A DNA stretch of 64,000 nucleotides, taken from the NCBI RefSeq assembly GCF_001625305.1, contig NW_017804242.1:2223682-2287681 (forward strand), given 5' to 3'. This stretch comes from Branchiostoma belcheri (lineage: Eukaryota; Chordata; Leptocardii; Amphioxiformes; Branchiostomatidae). Positions 1 to 12,240 of the stretch are shown here, piece after piece. Within the stretch, counting starts at the first letter, position 1; each line of letters opens with the position of its first letter. The translations under genes were made by a program, and so were the position numbers. The notes below the pieces were generated by a model that was not told the origin of the DNA, did not search any database, and worked only from the letters and a program-made list of their open reading frames with translations.

Positions 1-79
1 GGTGCATACATACATAATGTATGTTTGAGTTCTATACTAGGATTCTAAGTACTACATAATTCTTAAAGTTACTGTTTGT

Positions 80-3000
80 CTATTTTTTGGTTCTGGTTTC
101 TTCTCTCTTCTTGAAACACTTATTGATATAATCACACACTTTTTCTACAATGTGTTCATTTCTGCTTGACATAAGATGTATAAATCTATTTTGCTTGGAC
201 AGTTTCTTATATTTCTTGTCTAAATCTAGTACATTAAATAACACCTTACGTTCATTTTCATATAAACTACAATCAAGTAAAAAGTGCGACTCGTTTTCTA
301 CATATAGATGATCACAGAATTCGCACGTCCTATCGTTCAGAGGGGTACGGTTGTGCCTACCGGATTCTATATGTAAGGGATGGTCACTTATACGAAGTTT
401 GCACATGGTTTTTCGATGTTCGAAGTTTGTAATGTTTAAATATGTTTCTCTTTCATAGTTCAGTTTAAATGTTTTGTATGTTCTTAATTTGTTGCCTTGG
501 TTTTCTCTTCGTCCTTCTGCTTGTAGTTCTGAGTAGAACTTTTGGATGTGGATATCTTTCAATCTCTGTTTTAGTTCTTTTAGATGGGAGGGTGTGTTTA
601 AGTGACCGTTTAAATACAGGTAGGCAAAACCGGACTCCTCTAACAGTTTCTTTACATCAGATAACCAGCAGGGTATATTTCGGCGAACTAGCTCTTGTTG
701 TACTGTATAGGCTTCATATTGTAAACTACTTGGGAGCACTTCGTTAACTAGTCTAAAATAGTAATTGTACATTCGGCAATGGGCCTCTATCTGTAAGGGG
801 AAACGTCCTAGTTCCGCTCTACATGCGAAGTTACTGGCGTTCCTACGGACACCAAGAATGTATTTACAAAATTTCAGATGTACAGTTTCTAATGGCGATT
901 TGTCGTTCAAACTGTTACTGCCCCAAACTTCGGAGCCATACAGTAATATCGGTACAACACATGTGTCAAACAGTTTACAGTGTAATGATACAGAGGATCT
1001 GGTTTCTCCGAGAGTACTTCTGATGTTAAACATTGCTCTTAGGGCCCTCTTTTGTAAATTTTTCATGGCAGTGCTAAATGTACATCCTGCTGTAAACACA
1101 ACTCCTAGGTAGCAGTATGATTGAACTATCTCTATCTCTTTATCATCTAGTGAGAAACGAAGGTTAGAAAATAAGAGGCCTCTTTTGTTGAATATCATTA
1201 CTTTAGTTTTTGCCAGGTTGATAGTTAACTTCCATTGTTTGCAGTACCGTCCAAGGGTGTTTATTGCTTTCTGTAATCCCTGCTCACTTTCCGATAATAA
1301 GACGATATCATCGGCATAAAAGAGGCTAGTAACTTTGGAATGTTCTAGTAGGGGTGCGTCTAGGTTTTCTGCGTTGAGTTTATCTATGAGATTACTGATG
1401 TATAGGTTGAATAGGGTTGGGCTTAAAACACATCCTTGGCGAACACCAATTTCAACGGGAAAACTTTCAGTTAGGCCTTCTTTAGTTTTAACACTGGCCT
1501 CAGATTGGTTGTATAGGTTTTTAATTACATCGAAAAATTTGCCTGACATGTCATTGGAAAGAAGCTTGAATAAAAGTCCCTCGTGCCAAATGGAGTCAAA
1601 AGCTTTTGACAGGTCGACAAAACATGCGAATAATCGTTTTCCCGACTGTGTGTATTTGGAGATAAGGGTTTTTAATATGAAGATGTTATCTGCTGTCCTA
1701 TAGTTTTTCGGAATCCGGTTTGGTTTGGTTTTGTGATTTCTTTTCCTTCGAGGAAGGTTGAAAGTCTTTTGTTTAAAATCGAGGAGAAAAGTTTTCCTAA
1801 GCAGCTGGAAATGGCTATTCCACGATAATTGTTTGGGTCGTCTTTTCGCCCTGTTTTGAAGATGGGGACGATGTAACTTCTCGACCACATTTTGGGGAAA
1901 ATTCCTGATGAGAAGGTACTATTAAAAAGTCTTAAGAGAGGGGTTAATAGGATATGTTTTCCTGCTTTCAGCATTTCATTGGTGACCATGTCATCCCCGC
2001 TGGCTTTTTTGTTTTTGAGGGCGTGAATTGCATCTTTAATTTCAGAGGCAGTGATTGGTTGGTCCAAGGGTCCTGGACTTGGCTTATATTTTTGGAGTGC
2101 CTGAAGTTTGCGCAAAATTTCAATTTCAAAGTTATGATCAAAGTTTTCTTGTTTTAATCTGGATTTGCTGTGAATGTTTTTGAAGTGCTCGACCCAGGTG
2201 TCGGCTGGTAGATCTTCCTGTGATACTGGTTCGGTCTTTTTTAGTTCTTTGAGTAAATTCCAGAAGGCGGTGGGGTTGTTTTCTTGGAGGTTTTGTAGGC
2301 GCATCAGACAGTTATTTTCGTATTCTCGTTTGCGTTTTCGGATGAGTTTATTGAACTCCTTCTTTTTCTAAAGTAACTTCCTCTTAGGGACGGATTTTTT
2401 GGGTTGTGCATAAGAAGGTATCTAAGATTTCGCAGTTCTTCCTGGCCTCATAACATGATTTGTCGAACCATTTTTGTTCTGTTTTGGTCCTTTGTGTCTT
2501 TTGTTATCTTTTACTTTTAATGATATCCTTCCGGCCATTTCTAGAATTTTCTGGAATTTACTGACTTCCTCATCAATGTAGTTACCTGTTGATGTGACAT
2601 CTTGTCCAGGTGATAGGAAGTTATTTAATTTTTCTGATATCATCGGACTACATAAAGCCTGAATGAATTTTCACTTGAATTTGAGTCCCAGATGAACCTG
2701 TTGGGAAGAGGGTTTAATTTACTTTTGCGCGTTTTCGTATCCTGAATGTGCCAGTGTGGCGTGTTTATATTTAAAGTTATCAAGCAGTGATCCGAAAACT
2801 CTGATAATTCGTGAACTTTGAATACATTAATGTTATGAAGAAGTGCGCTACTTGTAATGGCGTAATCCACCGTGCTACAGCCGTTAGGCTGGTAGCAGGT
2901 GTACTTTCCATTTAGATCGCCCAGGATGCGACCGTTTTAGAATGCGCAGGTTTGAATGGGAACATAGTTGAATTAGGTTCTTACCAAAGGGATTTGGGGG

Positions 3001-3579
3001 GGTTCTGTCAGAATTAATTCTGGGGATATTTGGGTTAGGAAGGGGAATTTCTTCTTCAAAATCCGGGTCAAAGGGGTCCTCGGTGAGGTCTTGTAGAGAG
3101 CCTATCCTACTATTGAAATCTCCCCCTAAAATAATATAGCCTTTGGAGCTAAAAGTCGCTATATCCCTCTCCAGGGTATCAAAAATACAATCATCCGCCC
3201 TTTTGTGGACATTTGAGTATAAGGGACTTATATATACCGTACATATAAAAACATCTTTTGATAGTCCAAACAAGTCTTTTGATACTCGAACCCAGAGTAA
3301 GTCATCCGATGTGGAGTGTTCTCTTCTTATAAACTTTGTCAATTCTTTTCTGAAGTAAAAGATTATCCCACCAGAGTTTCTTCTTGCCCTTCTATGTTTT
3401 TTTCTTAAGGATGAAAAGTGATGGAAATTTGGAATGTCTATTTCTGAGGATTCGTTGCTCCAGGTTTCGAGAAGAGAGAAGAAATCTAGATTGTCTACGC
3501 TACTTCTAAAACTATCTTCCATAAGTTTTTTCCCTAAGCCATGGATGTTCCAAAAACCTATGTTCAGCGAACACCTCAT
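80..3579 (-). mobile_element. Decayed non-LTR retrotransposon (LINE), endonuclease plus reverse transcriptase
   Basis: A minus-strand reading path encodes an APE-type endonuclease followed by a reverse transcriptase. The endonuclease part (2640-3579) starts NIGFWNIHG and shows LLETW, GDFNSRIG and SDHC. The RT part (80-2304) shows TGFRK, DLSKAFDSIWHEG, GVRQGCVLSPTLFNLYI and the catalytic FYADD, then a C-terminal Cys/His cluster (CEFCDHLY...HFLLDC) near position 330. The path changes frame near 2880, 2640 and 1700-1880 and has a stop-bearing gap at about 2305-2420, so it is not an intact element. No separate ORF1 is visible upstream. It lies in an intron of the HNF-class gene to its right, in the same orientation. 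The clade is not assigned; Jockey/CR1/L2-like groups fit. Confidence 0.9.
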
Positions 3580-3911
3580 ATTCTTAGCAATATCTCACAA
3601 TTGGAACAAGAGGACATGTGTTCCTACTTTTACGACAAGAGTATTGTTGCATTTAAGCTAGTATATTATGAGAGTTGAAGTTTCATACCATAGTAAAGAT
3701 GGGTTTGATAACGATCAATATCAACATGGGTTTACAAATGGGTTTACAAAGTATGTAGTACATGGATATTTTATAAAATTACCTTACCCAATGTTGGAAC
3801 TGACAGTCCATTGCTTACTACTGTACATATTGTCTGACTTCTTTGTCATGACCAGTCAAATGTTCACTTCAGCTGAACTGGTTTGAGATCATTTTCACTT
3901 TTCAGTCTTAC

Positions 3912-5862
3912 CTGGTTTCTGTAAGACACCGTTGCAGGCGTTTGCAATCTCCTCCCTCTCCCCCTCGGTGGGGTACGGGTTCTGCTGGAAGTACTTCTCC
4001 ACGATCATGACCGCGGACGGCGGCCAGTGGAACTTGGACCCGCGGCGCTGGTTGCCGGGGCTGTGGGCAGGGTCGTAATCCGGGTCGTCAAGGGAGCGCT
4101 TCTTCTGCCACTTCCAGCCACCTGCGTTGGGAAGTGGGCCTGGGAGGGGGGGGGGGTGACCAAAGAATGAAAATGCTCTGATATGGACACTGAATGAGAC
4201 TTGTCAAAACGGCCAAAACAAGAGGGTACATACAATGTAAGGTTGCACTCATAGTGCACATAACTGTGCTTGTTGCAGAATCACCTTAACACATAGCTGT
4301 CCTTGGTGCTGAATGACGTTTATGTATAACTGTCCTTTGAATGACCTTCGTGCATAGCTATCCTTCATGCTGAATGACCCTCACACTTAGCTGTCCTTGG
4401 TGCTGAATTAACCTCACACGTAGCTGTACCAGGTACTGAATGACTTTCACACATAGCTGTCCTTGGTGCTGAATGACCCTCACATATACCTGTCCTTGGT
4501 GCTGAATGACATTCACACATAGCTGTCCTTGGTGCTGAACTGCCCTCCAACATAGCTAAAAAATCTATAGTAAATGATGAGAATGACATATTCCCACCTG
4601 GTTTCCTGTGCTTCTGCCTTAAGAACCAGGTGTAGATGGCTCGTTTCTTCATGGCCGTCATGTCCAGCCCCTGCTTCAGGAACAGGGACACGTAACTGCT
4701 GCTGATCCCGGTAGCCTGGGCCAGACGACCTTGGGGAATGCCCTTGACGTGGAGAAACTTGTTGATTTCCTCTTTCACATCCATGATGTTTTTGCTGGAA
4801 AACGGGTATTTGAAAATGTTTAAGTCCTTTCCTAAATCACTGACGAAAAGTATTGCATACCACTTGAAATCATTAAAATCTAAAATATTATTCTTACTGT
4901 AATCAAATACCAAAGGGTGTCTGCTACATCACCAGTTACCATGGTGACAGACACCAGGTTCAGGTCACTGACCTTTAATATTTGTTGGAGAAGCAGAGGA
5001 CGAAACAGAGCAAAAGCAATGTGTTTTCATTCTGTGGAGGTAAACGTAATGATGGATCCAAAAGAAGATGTCTTACCTGAGCAATTCCTCCACCTGTTTC
5101 TCCAGGTCCTCCTCTGTGATTGACTCAGCTGAAGTGTCCGTGTTCAGGATGTCCTTGGCCTGCAGCATTCCGGTTGCCGCCGCTCCTCCCCCCGAATCCA
5201 CCTTCACCACGGCAGCAGGCGGAGGGGGCGGGGCTGTTCCGTTCGCCACCACCACCCCCTGCGGCACCGTCACGATGGACGTTGCCGGGAAGAGGTTGTT
5301 CTGCGCCGTCTGTATGAACTGCGTCGGGTTCGCAGCCAGCTGAGGTTGGATGGTCACGTGGCTGACCTGCAGTGCACAGAACGTTATTTACATGTTTGGC
5401 ACCTAAAATTGTGTAAAATGGGACTTTTTTTGCTATTTTAAGACAAGTGAAAACAGCACTTCTTAAGCTTAAAAACCCAAATTTCCAACTGACAGTTCTA
5501 AATAGAACAAAATGTGTTGGAATATTCCATTCCTGCAGACGTCGACTACTATATTGGAACACTTCACATTTTGGACAGAGGTGATTTAGGAACAATTCAT
5601 AATTGTGCAGGAGGTGGATAGATTCATATTCAGTATGGGGGATGTGGTAAATGAAGTCATTTTTGCTGCATTGGCTGACCTGTGGGGACATGCCGTAGAT
5701 GCCCGTGTTGACGGTCTCGATGCGCTGCATGGTGCCGAGCGCCTGGAAGATGCTGTCCTGCGACAGGCCGGTCTGCTGCAGCCTCTGCAGGATTGAGCGC
5801 AGACGCATCAGCAGGTCCAGCTGCTCCAGGGTGAACCGCGGCTCGGTTCCCGTAGTGGCCAT
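3912..5862 (-). CDS. HNF-class homeobox protein, HMBOX1-like paralogue (partial, 3' exons outside window)
   Basis: Four minus-strand coding exons join in phase: 5862-5680, 5366-5077, 4794-4598 and 4121-3912 (293 codons plus 1 nt). The start MATTGTEPRFTLEQLDLLMRL sits just after a splice acceptor at 5876-5877, so a 5' UTR exon lies upstream. Exon 1 is the HNF1-type N-terminal dimerisation-like segment; its closest neighbour in the window is exon 1 of the HMBOX1 homologue at 16.2 kb. Exon 2 is a low-complexity Pro/Ala/Gly linker ending EEDLEKQVEELL. Exon 3 is the atypical POU-specific-like domain (VKEEINKFL...GISSSYVSLFLKQGLDM). Exon 4 holds the linker and the first part of an atypical homeodomain (FHWPPSAVMIVEKYF...NACNGVLQKPG). 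The exon for recognition helix 3 is not found from 3911 down to the LINE, so the gene continues left. Exon 4 corresponds to two exons of the 16-kb gene. It could be a second Hmbox or the amphioxus-specific HNF-class gene; I cannot decide which. Confidence 0.85.
4270..4560. repeat. Intronic minisatellite, about 27-28 bp unit
   Basis: About nine to ten imperfect copies of a unit reading CATAGCTGTCCTTGGTGCTG followed by AATGACCYTCACA lie in the intron between the POU-like and homeodomain exons. The repeat gives a long but meaningless open frame running on from exon 3. The same unit, in opposite orientation, occurs at 13.7-13.86 kb in an intron of the neighbouring HMBOX1 homologue. Confidence 0.85.
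4917..5060. repeat. Dispersed repeat, copy 1
   Basis: A segment with CACCAGTTACCATGGTGACA followed by GGTTCAGGTCACTGACCTTT and a TTGGAGAAG tail. Related copies occur at about 5965-6200, 39560-39735 and 51465-51560, all in introns or flanks. No coding potential is seen; probably a short interspersed or non-autonomous element. Confidence 0.6.
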
Positions 5863-5964
5863 CTTGGCACAAATACTGAGCGGGAACAAGAAAGGTAACA
5901 TTTAATAAAGAAATAAATAAACATTTGCAAAACAAACGCATAATGTTTACCTCCACATGATCTA

Positions 5965-6200
5965 GAGTTACTTACTGTAACAAACTACTGCTCTGTTTAT
6001 TCTTTAACTCCATTCATATTCTCCTCCAACTCTGCCCTGCAACTTGCAACATAATGTAACCCAACACTGCAGGGTTTCTGATACAGCATTAGTCACCATG
6101 GTGACAGTGGTCTGGTTCAGGTTATTGACCTTTTGTGTTTGGAGAATAAGAAACAGAACAAAAACAATATCTTTTCCTCCCTAGATGGTAAACATAACAA
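5965..6200. repeat. Dispersed repeat, copy 2
   Basis: Longer copy of the same family, including the 5' part GCAACATAATGTAACCCAAC, then CACCATGGTGACAG and GGTTCAGGTTATTGACCTTT. It lies directly upstream of the first coding exon of the HNF-class gene, in its 5' UTR intron or promoter side. Confidence 0.6.
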
Positions 6201-6790
6201 AAAATCAAGGAATATGTAATATGCACAACATTTTGATCTATTCCATTTTTAGTTTCAGAAAAATATTAATATCATGCAACATGCAAGTACTTTGTCACTG
6301 TAGAAATGCTTCCCAAGATTACAGCAATAAAATGTGAGGATATCATTATGACATGACAAAAGAAAGACACATAGAGTAGAAATATTCAAATTTACAATCT
6401 TATGCTTTTTTTAAAGTGATGCTTAGCATCTATGTAGATAATTCTTTCATGGGAGGTTAAAGATGGTAATAGCCAGATACACAGAAATCCTGATCTATAA
6501 GCCTCGATTATTATTCATAAGCAGCCAAAGCTGTTCCACACTTGTAACTCATGCAGACAGTAATAGAGACAAATTTTCGCTCTTTTCTAATGATCAATTA
6601 GTCACCCCTGAGAGTTATGTGAATCATATTCCGATCCTATTGATTGTAATGCAGTATTTCTATTGATTTTTGCAGCACGCATTTTCCTCACATCCTTTGC
6701 CGCAATTTCAACTGATATTGGCCAATACGAGACAAGGAACTGTACTTATTAGTTTTTACTAATTGTTTACGATATAGTTGTCGTCATAAC
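6200..6790. other. AT-rich non-coding stretch
   Basis: No exon, repeat or regulatory site could be supported here. It probably belongs to the 5' UTR intron of the minus-strand HNF-class gene. Confidence 0.4.
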
Positions 6791-7450
6791 TGCTACACAA
6801 CTATTTCTGCCAAACATGCGTCGAGCGCACGCCGGGACAAATTTATTGGCGCGGGACTTGACCACCCCCATCGGTAGCCGAGATGGTATCGCCTATTTAA
6901 TATTAAGCAGACGTAAGCGGCTAAAGCTATTAACAGTAATTGAATTCCCCCTGTGCAATTTTGGCCCAGAATACGCGGCGTACGGCGCGATTTTCGGCAC
7001 AAAATCGGCTCTTTGGTGGCTAAAACACGTGAAACAGCCCAGGGAAAGGTTGCATGTGGCCGTTCCCGCTCAAATTTCGCCGTGACCCGCGCTGGGAAGC
7101 TTCGCTGTCCGAAAAAACAGGATTAAATTTAAACAGCCAAGACCTTTCTTCAATATGGCGCCCGCCCCCGGCGACGTCGACTATTATCTGTAATTTTTGT
7201 AAATAAACCCACCATTTGCGGGTTTAAATCGATAAAACTGCGTGCATAAACTTACCCACTCGTCGGCCGACGCCACCGAAGTTTGCAAACTCCACGTTTT
7301 GCGCGCAAAAGTCGGAATTTTGAGGATACTTAAATCGGACGTCAATATTTTGAACGCCCAGCGCGCAAGTGGCACCGGGAGGGAATATAATTAAATTTTA
7401 CAAGCCTACGTCATCGGCCGGGTCGTGCCATTTGAAGCGGCGGTAAATAA
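6790..7450 (-). promoter_or_regulatory. CpG-rich segment, presumed promoter of the HNF-class gene
   Basis: This is a local island of CpG-dense sequence in an AT-rich neighbourhood, 0.9-1.6 kb upstream of the first coding exon. It includes a YY1-like core at about 7153-7165 (CAATATGGCGCCC) and blocks such as GGCGACGTCGAC. No TATA box or transcription start was identified; the call rests on composition and position. Confidence 0.35.
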
Positions 7451-10400
7451 AAGGCGAGGAAACTTTGAACATAGTGAAACATATTTTTGGAATTAATTTC
7501 ATTTCATAACCGTTTGATCGCGCTTATGATGGGAAATATTCAGCCCGGTAGGGGCTTTTGATGTGTAGCATCGACCCAACAGGGAAATATATCTTGTGCA
7601 TAGCAAAAATCAACCCAAACAAATTCGTAGCTTGGCGTTTGAAGGTGAATCTGTGTCATTTAAAAACAGTAAAATCTTGGTTAAGCCGAACAATTTTAAC
7701 ATTGCTTATCGAATTTACAACTAGTTATAGAAATTTGGTCCTACTTGTAAAAGTGTAAAAAATGTTACCTTTTGTACAACAATTTATTAGAAAATGTTTT
7801 CTGTAAAAACAGCACCTAGGATATGAATACTAATCACATACATGAGTGTTTATATAATAACGGAGATGCCGGCTTCCATACGAGATGAATTTTCATGATT
7901 ACCTTAACGCGCTTTTGATGCTCAGTGCGGCTGCCATGCTTTGATACCAATCGATCACTACATTTTGTGTTGCGCGCTCGTGCGTACTCGTTTGAATAGT
8001 GTTATATATCGCGCAGTACTAGTAGTAAATATGCATTGCTTTCAAATCAAAACTCACGTACGCGTTGATTTTAGTTATTGCGAAGCCGCCGTCAGAAAAC
8101 TGTCACATAAGGGTTACAAACTAACAATTTGCGTTTATTTTTAATTTCCAAACAGATCTTCTGGTGGCTGCAAGACAGTATCAATTGACCAGACAAGACA
8201 GTGCTACCAGCAAAAAATGATAACAGTACAAAAAAGAAGCCCCATAAAATCACCTAAACGCTTCAAAAATAAGCCGAAACCTAATGATCTGCGAGTAGGA
8301 GAGTATTTCCTGTGGCTGTGGCGCCTCACAGGCAATAACAGACATAATAGTAGACTAACACGAACACTTTCCCAACAGACTTAAGACCCGTCTAGGCCAG
8401 GCTAGGTATCAGTATGCACTGGCACAGAGGAGAATCTAGACACGGACGGCTAATTTATAAAAGTCTGAACGCTGTGTGTTTATATTGTCCTAGATTTAGA
8501 GACGCTACTTTATTTGATTAACATGACAAGTGTCTATCACCTTTCCAGCAACCCACAGGCCAGACTGTAAGGTGTTTTCGGTAGTTGTGGTGGGATGTTT
8601 AATGTGCTCGAGGTGTTGCTCTCCTTGAACATGGGACCTCGGGCATTACGTCCAATCCAAGAGGACGTTTCTAACCATGGAGGTCCATGCTCTAACCTAG
8701 GATTTAAATTTGCCGCTCCTTCGGCGGACTGACTCACTAGCATGTTATCCGTGTATATGGTAAATTTCTACTCTTTCCAGCCGCTTCTGAAGCCTTAGCC
8801 TCTGCCAGGCATTACTAAGAGAGGTTATGGATGCTAAGACTCGGCAACTATAGGGTCAGTAACTGGCCAGGGGAGTGAACTGCTTTATTTCCATCGGGAA
8901 AATTAATTTTTTGGTAGCCAACATTTGGCTAAATTTTCACTACTTTTCAACCGGCGTTTTTAGTCTGGTAGAGACTACACTTCCCTAAAGAACCTACCAT
9001 AGCGCCTCCTTTCAGACTACGCCAACAGTGCAGCAAATGCTTACATGACGATATTCTAAGGGGGTGGACACCTCGCAAGTTCCGGTATCATTTCATTGAA
9101 AAACGCCCCCTGTCAGCCTTAACCGTACTGCATGCGAACGGACAAGCATTTGACGAGGTGTAAATGAATCCTGCGATAGTTCCTTTTACATTGCAGTTGA
9201 ATGCAGAAAAGGGCATGGCCTATAACCAGTCACTCTTGATTTAATATGAAAATGATGCAATAAGAATATAGATGCCTAAAAGTTCCGAACTCTTCCAATG
9301 TATAGGGTCTATTTTTCTGTAAATTCTATAATGTCACATGTTGATTGTGTAAAAATAAGGAATACACACAATTAGTAAGAGTCAAATTTGTACATATATA
9401 CATATATTTTTTTTTTACTCTGAATTGACACAATGCACGAAGAAGACAAAAAAACCCTGACGAAAACATTTCATGAAATACATTTTCAATGCCGATCAGG
9501 TTTAATGTACATTTTTCAGTTACAGCATGTAAAAACTTACATACTGGACTAATGACTGCTTTTTCCAGTCTTCGTAACATAAGGTGGGCACATTTGCCCA
9601 AAGTTAACATTTCACGGACAGAAATATATACGCAATATTCTTTAAGTTCTAACATGACTAAAATGTACTTACACAATACGTATAAATAATACATTAAATA
9701 ACGTGCAACAATACAAAAAAATAACAAACATTGTGTATCACAGATGAGACAAAGAAAGTTGAATAGAAATTATTTACAGTTGCATCTTGCACTCAACCTG
9801 GTTTCCAATAGCTGGACAGGCATCATAATACCAGTCAAAAATGAAAACTAAAAATCTAGTTCCAACATGGGGCTTAGATATTAGACAATGATGCACCATC
9901 TAACATACAAAATACAGACGCCTTTCTATAGTTAAACTATTTACATCACAACATTAGCACATTTATGATTATCAACATACGACCATCTTAACATTAATAT
10001 TACTGGTAGTAGGAAAAATCTATTGCATTCAGATACCTGTAAGTATCTGGTGCAAATACTAAAAGGAGGTAGTGAGTTTGTTTGTTTAGTAAACACATTA
10101 AAATCCTCACTAGTTTGTAAACGACATTTCTGCAGTTTCACTACTTGAATGTACATAATACTATTGGGACCTTCAAGACCCTGCTCACAACACTAGAACT
10201 TTGAAATAAAAAAAAGACACTAAGATTTTTACATGTTTGAATTGTTGGGTTCCACATTAGGTTACGAATATTACAAAAGGACAAACATTCAACCAGGACC
10301 AAGATATATTGGCTAGGTCTCACTTTGAGGCCACAACCACTCAATGTGCAGGCCATTGATTGGTCTGTTGTTCAACCAATGAGAGAAGCTACAGATTGAT

Positions 10401-10620
10401 TGACAGTTACACCTTCCTTGTTCAGACTTGGCACATTGTATATCTAGAGGGGAGAGCAGAAGGGGCCACTTTGATCTTTATATACAAAAGTATTGCTCTT
10501 GGAGACTCCAAAAAATTGCAGTAAAATTTCCTTCAAATTTTCAGACTTTGTTACTGGAAGTTTTCAATCTAGGATCTCCAGTAAATACCAGTTAGCATGA
10601 TGTAAAAAATGCTTTCTTTC
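7450..10620. other. Intergenic region without recognised genes
   Basis: Mostly AT-rich sequence between the two minus-strand homeobox genes. The longest open frame (minus, 9326-9727) has no recognisable domain and odd composition. A fragment of the TACCAGGCT-type inverted-repeat family lies at about 8740-8890. Part of the right side could be 3' UTR of the HMBOX1 homologue. Confidence 0.5.
8740..8890. mobile_element. Degraded fragment of the TACCAGGCT inverted-repeat element
   Basis: Contains CATGTTATC, AATTTCTACTCTTTCCAGCC, GAAGCC and GCCAGGGGAGT, all parts of the element seen whole at 36301-36494. It is shuffled or eroded here. Confidence 0.5.
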
Positions 10621-10623
10621 AGC

Positions 10624-11045
10624 TAGAGCTGTGTACCGGTACGCAGTACCGATACTGTACCGGTAAAATTGATTAGGTACAGGTCCAAAATACCTAATCC
10701 CTCAGTACCGGTACTGTACCTAAACAATTTCACACCAATTTTATGCCTATTTGTGACCTCAAATGTGTAAATAGCTGGTTAACAATGGGTCCCTGTGTAA
10801 GGACAGTGTGTTCATGAAAACAAAAACATATATATAGCCTATATTTTATCTGAGCATTCGCCATAAACAAAGAATAAACCTTAACTATCAAGTTTATTCA
10901 TGTTTTTTTTTGTTATTGAAGGAGTTCAGAAGAGCATATAAATTGGTCGAATTGTTCAGGTACAGGTTCAGGTCCGGACCTGTACCTAAACCTGTGTACC
11001 TGAACCTGTACCTGTACCTAAAATCTGTTTAGGTACACAGCTCTA
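10624..11045. mobile_element. Non-autonomous DNA transposon with terminal inverted repeats
   Basis: The ends are TAGAGCTGTGTACC and its reverse complement GGTACACAGCTCTA. The interior is rich in GGTAC/CTGTACC repeats at both ends around an AT-rich core. CTTTCAG flanks both sides and is a likely 7-8 bp target duplication, which would fit a hAT-type element. It has no coding capacity. A decayed relative (TAGATACATAGCTCTAC and repeated CTGTACCTAAACCTGT) is at 25430-25775. Confidence 0.75.
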
Positions 11046-11919
11046 CTTTCAGTTCATAGAAACCGATTTCATGAATCATGGCACAAAACAAGTAAATCTA
11101 GGATTTGAAACAAATCTGTGATTTCTACATTCATGCCGTACTTACATTTAGGAATGTCTGAGAAAATCTGTTAAACTTTAGAGATAAAAAAAACGTGGGC
11201 AGCACCCATGGCTAACTAACAATAACATTTCCCCACTAATGGGTATTTCTATCAACCCAGAGTTTACTTGCACTTATAAGTATTTGCCTTACAAGTTATG
11301 CAACAGTTGTATTAGTGTGATTCTAGGTCCTGTTCCTAGGTACTAGGTACAAGGGTTAACCAGTACAAAATCTAATGCAACATATCTTAAGATAGAGTGT
11401 GAGCACTCTGGTGTCACAAATTGTCTTTCCAACTACATATACATGTACCAGAATGTACTTCTGGTATCTTTCTGCACTTAATTCCAACTTTACTCAACCC
11501 TAATCATTTGCATTTTCCTGTTACAATCAGTTAATTACATTTTTCTTTTGATTGCAATTTGCCCTCAGGCATGGATTTGCAATAAAGATATAATCATGAT
11601 TTTATCGTGACCTTTCGTTAAAAAACTTGAAGAACCCTTGATAACATTTCCTTTACATACACTCGCCAAATGTATTTTCCTGCTGCAGGCAATTGGCATC
11701 CAAATTGGTACTACAGGGTGCTAAGGGTTAAAACTTTCATTGAATCCTTAATAGTGTACATTTTACTACTTCCGTTTTTTTTTCAAAGTACTTCATTAGC
11801 CCATCATTTGTCTTTTCCCCCATGTTCTGTGAACATGTCCATTTTTCTCAGACCCTGAAATTTTAGTACTGTGAAGACAATGTGAATTACAGTTGAACCT
11901 TATGGCCTCATCCCTTAGC

Positions 11920-12240
11920 TGTATTTCCCATCCTCCCCATCCCTTAGCTGTACCCCCCATCCTTCTCATCCCTTAGCTGTACTCCCCATCCTCCCCATCC
12001 CTTAGCTGTCCTCTCTATCCTCCCCATCCCTTAGCTGTACTCCCCATCCTCCCCATCCCTTAGCTTTACTCCCCATCCTCCTCATCCCTTAGCTGTACTC
12101 CCCATCCCTTAGCTTTACTCCCCATCCTCCTCATCCCTTAGCTGTACTCCCCATCCCCCTCATCCCTTAGCTGTACTCCCCATCCCTTAGCTTTACTCCC
12201 CATCCTCCTCATCTCTTAGCTGTACTCCCCATCCTCCTCC
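11920..12240. repeat. Minisatellite of about 29-30 bp spanning the HMBOX1 stop codon and 3' UTR
   Basis: Roughly ten copies of a unit reading CATCCCTTAGCTGTACTCCC followed by CATCCTCCT on the plus strand. On the gene strand the unit is GAGGAGGATGGGGAGTACAG followed by CTAAGGGATG. The first unit is the last coding block (E-E-D-G-E-Y-S-stop, ending at 12216); the remaining units run on into the 3' UTR, so the array arose from or over the coding end. Confidence 0.9.

Noticed and set aside
4365..4597. Repeat-peptide tail (SAPRTAMCE units) following the HNF-class POU-like exon
   Set aside because: It is read-through of the intron minisatellite past a good donor at 4596-4597; the joined exon at 4121 continues the homologous protein instead.
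5125..5901. 258-codon open frame through the first HNF-class exon, intron and second exon
   Set aside because: It starts in the true frame but reads through the intron and then uses the wrong frame in exon 2; splicing at 5680/5366 restores the linker ending EEDLEKQVEELL.
9326..9727. 133-codon minus-strand open frame
   Set aside because: Cys/Leu/Tyr-rich composition with no domain or splice context; lies in AT-rich non-coding sequence. It may be 3' UTR.
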